A stretch of 64,000 nucleotides of DNA from Melieria omissa. Taxonomy: Eukaryota > Arthropoda > Insecta > Diptera > Ulidiidae. This document shows, one piece after another, positions 56,301 to 64,000 of the stretch. Within the stretch, counting starts at the first letter, position 1. Each line of letters starts with the position of its first letter. The position numbers and the translations under genes are program-made. The stretch lies in the NCBI GenBank assembly GCA_963971225.1, contig OZ020268.1:52378404-52442403 (forward strand). Reading direction: 5' to 3'. The notes beneath the pieces were generated by a model. It did not search any database and was not told where the DNA came from. It worked only from the letters and a program-made list of their open reading frames with translations.

Positions 56301-57180
56301 TTTTTAAATATTCAGTCATTACAACAAAAGAGTATTTAAAAATATAAATTTTGTTTGAACAATTAAAATTTCAGCTGTGATGGCTCACATTTTTGTTTAG
56401 TAATGGCATTGACGCGCCTGCATGATGTGATCGTAGTTGCCATATTTATTAAAATATGAATATTGAAAAGTGTCAAAATGTAAACTGGCAATTAAAAATT
56501 TCTTTTCGATAAACTCTCATCTTCAGCTCATTTGCAACCCTATCTCCCCCTCTACTTCCAAAACATTTTACTAACCATTCCAACAATTTTATTGCTCACA
56601 TTCTCATCTCACTTTCGCTTAATTTTTCGTAAAACAACTTTTCTTGAATTCCCCCCCCATTCTACATTTCCTTCCGGACTGCGCCCTCCTCTATCCACAA
56701 ATTATATTCGAATCGATAAAAAATGACAAAGTTCAGCACTCGCACTAAAGTGTTGGTTACCTTTGCTTTTGCTTCGCCAGCTGCCGCAGTGACCGTCTCG
56801 TCTGTTTTGCCAGCCGCTTGTGTCTGTTGCTGCTGCGGCGCCGATTCCGATTTCGCAGCGACACCATAAAGTCCAGACGACAATGTCCCAGCGGCGGCAG
56901 CTGCATCGGCATTGTCGGCTGCTCCACCGGCACCAGCACCTGCTCCTACACCGGCCTTGGCAATGGCATCAAACATTGGATTTCCTAGCGAGTACTTATT
57001 GTCGGCCTTGTGGTTGGTCAGTTCGAAGGAGGTAGGCGTGGTGGTGGTCGATGTGGTGGTCGTGGTGATTTCACTCAGCGTTAAGCCGGCGATGGACACA
57101 ATGGGCGTGTCGGGTATGATGGCGGCGGCGATCGATGCGGTGACAGATGAGAAAGATTTACCACTGAGTTCATTGTTCAT
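47323..57180 (-). CDS. Very large low-complexity protein, about 2052 residues, not identified
   Basis: Six exons fit with matching splice phases: 57180-56761, 53594-53469, 53176-52553, 52480-52040, 51952-47452 and 47369-47323. The start ATG is at 57180 and the stop at 47323-47325. Exon 2 encodes a compact conserved-looking block (KLPEPDLKKLLEEAYSYKCP). Exons 3-4 hold His-rich, Gly/Ser-rich and Cys-containing stretches. Exon 5 (1500 residues) has a KKSNSLEELRS motif, a long Lys/Glu/Asp-rich run, several poly-Gln tracts, SYADIA with WPALDT, YPALEK, an acidic EFTFGDFNEDELKFFDDS segment, and a His/Gln-rich end. The last residues are IGSAWEEVAKVTKFYDGQ. There is no signal peptide or membrane segment. 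The scattered short motifs between low-complexity linkers suggest an intrinsically disordered scaffold or RNA- or chromatin-associated protein, but I cannot name it. The 72-base intron 52552-52481 is divisible by three. Confidence 0.85.
53595..56760 (-). other. First coding intron of the large gene
   Basis: Bounded by a GTAACC donor at 56760 and a TTTCACAG acceptor at 53595. It contains a TTAA MITE (55945-56239). A stretch from about 54360 to 55650 is notably richer in GC than the rest and could include alternative first exons or promoter sequence, but I find no supportable coding exon in it. Confidence 0.6.
55945..56239. mobile_element. TTAA-type MITE in the first intron
   Basis: 295 bases with inverted ends CACGTT(A/G)AAGACCGCAT, flanked by TTAA at 55941-55944 and 56240-56243. 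Internal CCCACCGGTGGG and TGCCCACC motifs occur in both orientations. Its ends resemble those of the MITE at 19499-19780 (both start CAC-TT-AA). Confidence 0.9.
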
Positions 57181-59502
57181 TTTTTCGCACAAAAGTGGGC
57201 AAAACGCTCAACAAATGCCATTAAAGATGTGCGGCGCACGGGCTGCAGAAATCGGTGGTAAGACGACACGCAGAGGTGCAGCGCAGAACGGCTGCGTTTG
57301 GCTGACGCGTGTTCTGCTAGTTAGTCCGGCGTTAGGGCGGTGGTGACGGCGGCTTTTTTTGCCGTGATGATGTGATCGTCTTAATATGCTTTTGCCGGAG
57401 TCGTGCTGATGATGTGCACAGACACTGTGGCTAGGCCACTGGTGGAGTACCGCCGCGCACAAACGTCCCAGCGGTACTGAGCGCTTGTACACGGCTGCGT
57501 CGTACGTGGCTGCTATAACGCGAATAGCAACGACGACGACAGCGGCTATGCGGTGGCTAGAATGCAGGTTAGGTGCCGCCTAGCACTCCGAGCTGCTGTT
57601 TTGCTTATTGTCGTTTTGGTTGATATTGTTGTAATGAATTGATATTCTCAAAGTGCTGCTGCAAAATTACTGCTGATGCTGCTGCCGTTACTCTGGGGCG
57701 TTTCGGTGCATTTCCTTTCATAAAACGTAATTTTTACGTGGACTGCACTTCTGTTTCGCATAAATCGTACGTTTAATGTTTGTTGTATCGATTGTTTTTC
57801 TTTCGGATTCTTAAACGAATTGCTTTCCAACAATCTTCTCGTTTCAATTCGCTTTTCAATGTGCTTTTGCGGATTTTAGACAATTTTCAAACATTTTACA
57901 CAAATTTCTGCTGCGTAACATACACAAATGTAAAATCTGAGAAAACTGCCTGTCAAAAAAACTTCGCCATTTCAATCACTTGCAGTTGTCAAGCCGCATA
58001 TGGCTACGCCGCGTTGGAATAAACGAGATGACCGTATATTGCATGGAACAAACGACAATACAAACCAGCGAATTGCGAAAAAGGGAAAATAAGCGCAGAG
58101 TTGCATCAGACGCCGAAGCGAAATTTTAGCCAATAAAAATTTTTGACTATTTATTGCGCAACAAATCTTTGAACTTGCCAAACACATATTTTTTGTCTAT
58201 CAAGAAGTATGTAGCACAATAAACTAATATACTGCAAAAACTTAAATACATTTAATGCAGACTAAATGCCGTCTACACTACGAAAATGATTCTGCACCGC
58301 AAAGAACTTCTCACAACAAATATTACGCACATACAACCCTGTCCTCGCCATTTCGAAATTAAGTACCGAAAAGCCGCTCAAAAGGAAATTTACAAAATGA
58401 GGTAATTTTTTTAAAAAGCCAGCACCAAATAATATATGCGAAGCAAGGAAATTGCGTGCAAAACCACAGTTTATCAACAAAGATGTGCGCAAATTGCCAT
58501 TTGCAGCACACATTTTTTGCGTCGCTATGACTTTGCAAACTTTTTGTCCATGGTCGCTTCCGCATGCATACGGTCGCCTCCTTTTTCACTGCACTCGGCC
58601 AAAAGCGTAATTTTCGTTAAACTCTTTTTACCTGGACTTTAAATGTCCAACAAACATTTATGTTTTATCTCCACAACATGCAGTCGTAGCCAGCTATTTG
58701 CTGGCTGTTTAACACGCAACATTGACACTTGGCGTATCCCTACGCGACACTATCGAATTTTCGTTTTCTTAAGATTACACACACTCACTGCCACTAAGTA
58801 AAATATCACAACGTGTTTTGAATGGTAGGAGCGCGCGAAGTGGTAGTACGCAAAAATCGCCTATTGCCACAAATATGTGTGATTTTCCATTTTCATCGTA
58901 GCCGCTCTTTATCGGGCTTAAAAAAAATTCTGCGTATCCCGCTCTCTTCTATGTGTCGTACCGTATCGTATCGTCTGGGTTTACGTTGGCTCTTTCGCTG
59001 TTGCTGTTTCTATTGCCTGTGCTTCTTTCACTTCTGTTGCCTGTTTTCACGTTTTTTTAGTTTTTACGCACACACGTTACCCGCTTGTGCACCGCACACC
59101 GATTTCCACATGCTTTGCTCCGCACATTCACACACACCGAAAAGTGCTGGTACTTATTTTTTCATACTGCAACCGACTTTTCAATATAGTTTTTCGGCCG
59201 TACAGCACAGCCCAACGCTGCACTTTCACTTTTTTATGCTTTTTTGTAGTCTAATGTCTGCTTAAATATTGTTTTTATTTGTTTTAAAACTTTTGCAATG
59301 CACGAAATTATTTGCACAAAATTCACAAGGACCGTGACCAGAAAATCTATTCGAGTTTTTTTTGCACCGAACGAGCGAAAAATTCCCCTACAGTGTTGCT
59401 GGGCTACAGTTACCTGTGCGACAGGGTTGCATTGCAGCATAATGCAGTGAAAGGGAAAACGTTATGTTGTCAAATTGTAACTGACTTTTGCAATTTGCTT
59501 TG
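57181..59502. other. 5' region of the large gene and intergenic DNA
   Basis: The first few hundred bases upstream of the start codon (57181-57560) are GC-rich and probably 5' UTR and promoter. Beyond 57700 the sequence is ordinary. Short open frames on both strands have no recognised motifs. Confidence 0.4.
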
Positions 59503-60015
59503 AACTTCTTCCCTCGGTTAACGTACACAATTGGTTCTAGCATCTTGTTCGTTATGCGAAACGTTCGTTAAGCAAAACCATTATTCCCATATAAATCAAT
59601 GTAAAATGAATTAATGCGTTCCAGGTCGAAAAAAATACACTCTAATATGTTTCAATTTGAACTTTTATTGAAAGAATGTAACATAAAATGCATCAAAAGA
59701 ACTGAAAAAATACACCATTTAAAGTTCAGCTTTTATTGAAATAAAGTTAAATGAAACGTATAACATTTTTTAAGGAACTGAATATATATTGGACGGAAGG
59801 AGACAATCTCAAATGAAACAAATAAAGAGTTTAGAAAAGAAAAATTTGTTTTGCTTAGCACAGACAGAAATTTTACATGCAATTAAGGTTTCCCCCTTTT
59901 TCGTTGGTCGTTATGCGAAACTTCGTTCGTTAAGAGAAACTTTTTTTCCCAAAAAAAAGTGTTCGTTATGCAAAATGTTCGTTATGCGGGGCGTTCGTTA
60001 ACCGAGGGTCCACTG
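59503..60015. mobile_element. Tigger/mariner-type MITE
   Basis: The right end reads CCGAGGGTCCACTG followed by TA, the inverse of the CAGTGGACCCTCGG start typical of Tigger elements. The left end (CCCTCGGTTAACG near 59511) is damaged at its first bases. GTTCGTTATGCGAAACGTTCG motifs occur near both ends. It is noncoding. Confidence 0.75.
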
Positions 60016-60047
60016 TATGTGCTTATTTAAAAAAAAGATGGCTTTAA

Positions 60048-60455
60048 AGGCTTGATTACACGTAACGAGTAGGGTGACGAGACAGCAACTCGAACGAGTA
60101 CTCGTTTCGTCTAAACAGTAAGGCGAGTTGTTGATTGAGTCAGTGACCGAGTAGAGTGGCGAGAGAGTCACTAGAATCACATTTTGTTTACTAGGCCGGG
60201 TACTACTTTACCGTTATATTTTTCTTTTCGCAGCGATTCGCGGAATCGCTCGTTACATGCAGAATGCGTCACACACCACTTTTCGCTCGGTTGAGTTTAA
60301 TTGCGTGAGTAGCTTAGTTAATTTTGTTTATTTTAAAACCAAACTGGTCAAAATACGTTTGAACAACTCGTTACTTTTGCTCGCCATCCCAAGTCTCTCG
60401 GCCTAGTACCATTTTGATGTCTCGCCACTCTACTTGTTACGTGTAATCAAGCCTT
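60048..60455. mobile_element. Third copy of the AAGGCTTGATTACACG MITE
   Basis: About 408 bases, closely related to 38311-38750 with indels in the centre. Both ends have AGGCTTGATTACACGTAAC in inverted orientation. TTAAA lies on each side (60044-60048 and about 60454-60458), but it overlaps the end sequence, so target size is uncertain. Confidence 0.87.
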
Positions 60456-61380
60456 AAATCAGAGTACGAGAGTTACTTACATAGCCTTCGACGCAAACTC
60501 ACAAAGTGTGCACCACCAATGTGTATCGTATTAATATCAACTGATGAAATTATGTGTAAAAATTGGTTTCCCATTAACTTTAGCCCTTTCCAAGAAAATT
60601 TCGGTCAACTGAAGGGTTGCCGTTTTTAGAAGTCGTATTAAGGCTGGTAGCATTGAGTGTGCCATTTTCTGCGAATCATACAATCGTGAAAATTTAATGT
60701 CGCGTAAAAAATGAAATTGTTGTTGCGTAGAATACAAAACTTAAGCCTATACTTTTACTGAATATGACTACGAATAGTTAGTTCTTTCTTCAGCCCTCCC
60801 GTTTATTTAAACGCGTTGCAGGCAGATATCACTGCCATGTAAAAAAGACCCTTTGGGATTTTACCAATGAGAAAAAGAGATTTAAAACAAATTTTCGTTG
60901 AAAACGAACTCAGCGTGAAGCACAATGCTTTAAAATATCAAAGAAAAAAAAAACCGGAAAACTGTAGTAAAGAAGCACTCCAGAGATATCAATTTCTAAT
61001 ACGATATTGTCCCTGATAGGCTTAGTAAGCTTGGTAACCATTTCAAACTTACTAAACTTAACCTTAAAATACGCTTTAAAGCTTTTGTAATCAAGAAATT
61101 CGTCATATAATTTCCACAAAGAGAGGTTACAACCTGTTTCATAGCTCGATTATACTTTTATTTTGTTCTTGAAGATAATTATCGAGGAGTTTTTATTACA
61201 ATTATATAGTTTTAAAACCAAATTTGAACATTATACAAATTTGTAAGACACAACTCTTCTCAATTGGTTTAATTCTTGCAAATCTTAGTAATTTTTCACG
61301 GAAAGTTATGCAACACAACTTTCCGTGTGGAAACGAGAACACTTCAGTGTTTGTCGCCACTCGTAAATTGTAATAGATTC
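60456..61380. other. Intergenic DNA between MITEs and Pis
   Basis: AT-rich with no recognised feature; short open frames on the minus strand lack known motifs. Confidence 0.3.
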
Positions 61381-61774
61381 ATCAGCTGTGCTCTCCACTG
61401 CTGCTGCTGCTGATCAGTGTTGCAGTAAACACAGCCCCAAATTTTCAGTGTCAAAAGTTCGGAATAAGTCCAAGTGCAACAATAGCAGCAGCAGGAGCGC
61501 AGCAGTGGCGACAAAGCGTACCTCAGTCGCCGACTAGCAGTAACGAAAACAAACACAAATAAAGAGTGGACAAGGCATCGACATAAAAACGGCACATATC
61601 AAACCGCAGTGCAAACAACAAACACAATTAGTTATTGCATTTTGCAAGGCGAGTGCAACGTAAACTGTGGTGCGGCAGCGTGACAATTCGGATTTATTGC
61701 ATCGAATTCATACAATTGCCAACGAGAACAAACAGCGCAGACCGGCAATCAGTTAACACCAGCACCCAGTCAAC
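61381..61774 (+). promoter_or_regulatory. Probable promoter and 5' UTR of Pis
   Basis: Base composition shifts to more GC and CAA/GCA-rich sequence, typical of fly 5' UTRs, and leads to a start codon at 61775 in the context CAACATG. The transcription start is not defined. Confidence 0.45.
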
Positions 61775-62180
61775 ATGTCGCAACCGCAACACGACAACGT
61801 TTTCCTATTTGTGCCCAATCTAATCGGTAAGTAAGGACCGCCCAATGGCTATCAACAATAACATGGTGCCAGCTAGTGCAAACGGCAACGTTTGCAGGCT
61901 GGTGTGTCGAAGCGCCGATTGTGGCTTAATTTAATTAGGGCAACTAGCCGTGGACTATCGATTTTTCAACACAAACACACACGTCAGCTGCCTGCGTACG
62001 TGATATTGATTTTGCTATTGTTTGGTTACGTTGGATTCGCTGCAGGATATGGACGCATCGTCTTGGCCATTATATCGTTCTGGTTCATGTCCACCAACTA
62101 TGTGGTGTCTGGCTGGTGTTATGTAATCAGCGCACTGCTGGATGCAGTCGACGGTCATGCAGCGCGCGCCTTCAACCAAA
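61775..62180 (+). CDS. Pis: Phosphatidylinositol synthase, N-terminal exons (gene continues outside)
   Basis: CDP-diacylglycerol-inositol 3-phosphatidyltransferase makes phosphatidylinositol from CDP-diacylglycerol and myo-inositol in the endoplasmic reticulum membrane. Exon 1 coding is 61775-61826 (donor GTAAGT at 61827), exon 2 is 62046-62180 (acceptor TGCAG; donor GTAAGT at 62181). Joined, they read the N-terminus with NVFLFVPNLIGYGRI, a first hydrophobic membrane segment (VLAIISFWFM) and CYVISALLDAVDGHAARAFNQ. The last contains the start of the CDP-alcohol phosphotransferase motif D-x2-D-G-x2-A-R. The phase after exon 2 fits the Ser that usually follows NQ. Only about 62 of roughly 220 residues are in the window. 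Confidence 0.93.
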
Positions 62181-64000
62181 GTAAGTGCTCGCTGGCCAAG
62201 GGGAGCTTAGCTGCAAATGTATGTATTTATTGAAGATTATTGTTGGCGGTATATTATTTCCAATAAATGGAATGACGTGTATGCATGTGCGGGATTGTGC
62301 GGAAAATGATGGAATTTTTTGAATTACTTCATTATTTTTCATTCCTTTCCTTTATGTATACAGTTTTTATTGTGATTACTGTTTGTTGTTGTATTGCGCA
62401 CAGAAATCTTTCTGTATCTACAAATCGTTTTAATCGGGCACATTTAGTACCAAGCAGCCCCGCAATGTGCGTCTCTGGCCGCATTGTCGCTCCAGCGCAC
62501 AATAAAAAAAGCAATAAAGTGGAGGCTTGCTCAATCTTATTGCTAACGGGACACTTTGGTCTGGTGTCTGTCGGAATTGCAAATATTTAGCTATGCCTTC
62601 TGTAGATGGGAGGTCACGAAAAACCCGAAAAACTAGATCAATTACCAAGCAGTGCACAACAACAACTGTAAAATGTTGTTTTTTGTGTTTTTAACAGTTA
62701 TTTCATGTTGTTTTTTATGGGTTATTAAAGTGCTTATTATTTGCTTAGGCTGCAGAGTTGCCGTTGCAGTTGAAAGTCTGTAATATTTCTTGTAACTTAA
62801 ATCGAGTATAAATTCATACTTATAAAAATTAAGATTGCATACTTTCTTTGTTTAGTTTTTCATGAATTAAGTTTAATAATTTGTTTAAAGTTTTTGCTAA
62901 ATAGATGAAATTTAAAAACGTAATTATTAATAAAAATTAGTAATTCTTCAGATGTTTTAACGGCTCCATTTTTAATTGCGAACATCTATTTTATTTTTAA
63001 GATTTACCTACATACTTACATATGTATATGTATATGTATATGTAAAAAACAAAAATTAGCTTGAAAAATAAGAAATCAGTTTATAAACGCTCATCAACTA
63101 ATTTAGTTTTCAATTGATTTTTTATACATATTTCACACATTGCGGTTTTATGTAAACACACCGTTTTGTTTTCTTCATTGTCTAATAATAAACAAAGCAA
63201 TGAGTTTGATGTTTTACATTTGTTGCTTGTTGGGTGAAATCAGCGTTTCGAAATTGGAATTTGACATCTAAAAAATTTCACTGAATTTAATATTTTAACA
63301 GTCGCAACTATTATAAAATGATTAGGTATTAAAAATAAAAACGAAAAGTTTTTTAATTATCTCAAATCAAATTAGATTAATTAAAATTAAGTTTATTAAA
63401 AATGAAAATATTTTTTTTATTGTTATAAATTAAAATTATTAGAAACAAACTTAAATTAATTTAATATATATTTATATAATATATATAATTTAATAATTCT
63501 TTTTATTTATTTATCTGACTGATTTCGCAAAATTTGGTTTTAATGTTAATTTTATATTTTTCCAATTGAAATAGTTAAAATAAGTTATTAAAAATACAAA
63601 ATTTTTTTTAATTGTTACAAATTCAATTTATTAAAAAACTGCAGTTGATGTGATTATTTATCTGACTAAATTTGCAAAACTTGGTTTTGATGTTTGTACA
63701 TTTTCAACTTAAATAACGAAATAATTCAACTTAAATAAAAAATAATAATTTTTATAAATGAAATTTATTAAAAGACTTTAGTAAATGTAATTATTTATCT
63801 GACCAAATTCTCAAAATTTGTTTTTATTGTTATTTTTATATATTTCTTCAGTTCAAATAATTAAACTTAATTTATAAAAAACTATTGTTTTTAATAAATG
63901 TTTAGTTAAATTAATTGTTATATAATAGTCGCTTTAAAAGTACAGTTTAGTGTTAGTTTGAATTTAATAAATTAATTAAAATCTTATTAATTAGATCTAA
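62181..64000 (+). other. Second intron of Pis, incomplete
   Basis: The intron runs to the end of the window: 1.8 kb, increasingly AT-rich, with (TATG)n near 63020 and weak repetition of TTATTTATCTGAC (near 63505, 63655 and 63792) at spacings of about 135-150 bases. No exon is seen. Confidence 0.6.

Noticed and set aside
1..64000. tRNA, rRNA or snRNA genes
   Set aside because: I saw no convincing cloverleaf, A/B box pair or conserved rRNA/snRNA block; a tRNAscan-SE and Rfam scan would be decisive.

Overview
This is a genomic window from a higher fly (Diptera, Brachycera), most likely a tephritid fruit fly. Three conserved insect genes with short introns sit in an AT-rich, transposon-laden background: O-fucosyltransferase 2 (O-fut2), an LRPPRC-type PPR gene matching Drosophila LRPPRC2, and the 5' part of phosphatidylinositol synthase (Pis). 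A fourth gene, on the minus strand, is very large and I could not name it. From memory, O-fut2 (CG14789) and LRPPRC2 (CG14786) are close neighbours on the Drosophila X chromosome, so the pair looks like conserved microsynteny.

Region 1 (1-20.4 kb) is a stack of mobile elements nested inside one another. The oldest layer is a broken Ty3/gypsy element (called D here). A BEL/Pao element is inserted into D. The BEL element contains the tail of an errantivirus-like element (A), which is itself interrupted by a Tigger/pogo-like DNA transposon, and an RTE-like fragment that is itself interrupted by a PIF/Harbinger derivative. D was also hit by a Gag-Pro LTR element (C), by a second RTE-like fragment and by a TTAA-type MITE. 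The 5' LTR of C contains a pol-less, env-bearing errantivirus provirus (B). The 3' LTR of C contains another TTAA element that has been tandemly duplicated. Most junctions are supported by target-site duplications read directly from the sequence.

Region 2 (20.4-32.7 kb) holds O-fut2 (minus) and the LRPPRC2-like gene (plus, three exons). Between them lies about 7 kb of smaller repeats: an 8-bp-TSD foldback element, a TA-flanked MITE, a non-LTR 3' end, hAT-like and MULE-like insertions, a decayed MADF-protein element, and very small palindromes bounded by direct repeats.

Region 3 (32.7-47.3 kb) has no recognisable gene. It holds microsatellites, three degenerate tandem arrays, a set of decayed retroelement fragments and a MITE. 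It may include long 3' UTR of the next gene.

Region 4 (47.3-57.2 kb) is a six-exon minus-strand gene coding for about 2052 residues, rich in Gln, Asn, Ala, Thr and Ser, with a Lys/Glu/Asp-rich stretch. Region 5 (57.2-61.4 kb) is intergenic with two more MITEs. Region 6 (61.8-64.0 kb) carries the first two coding exons of Pis; the rest of that gene lies beyond the window.
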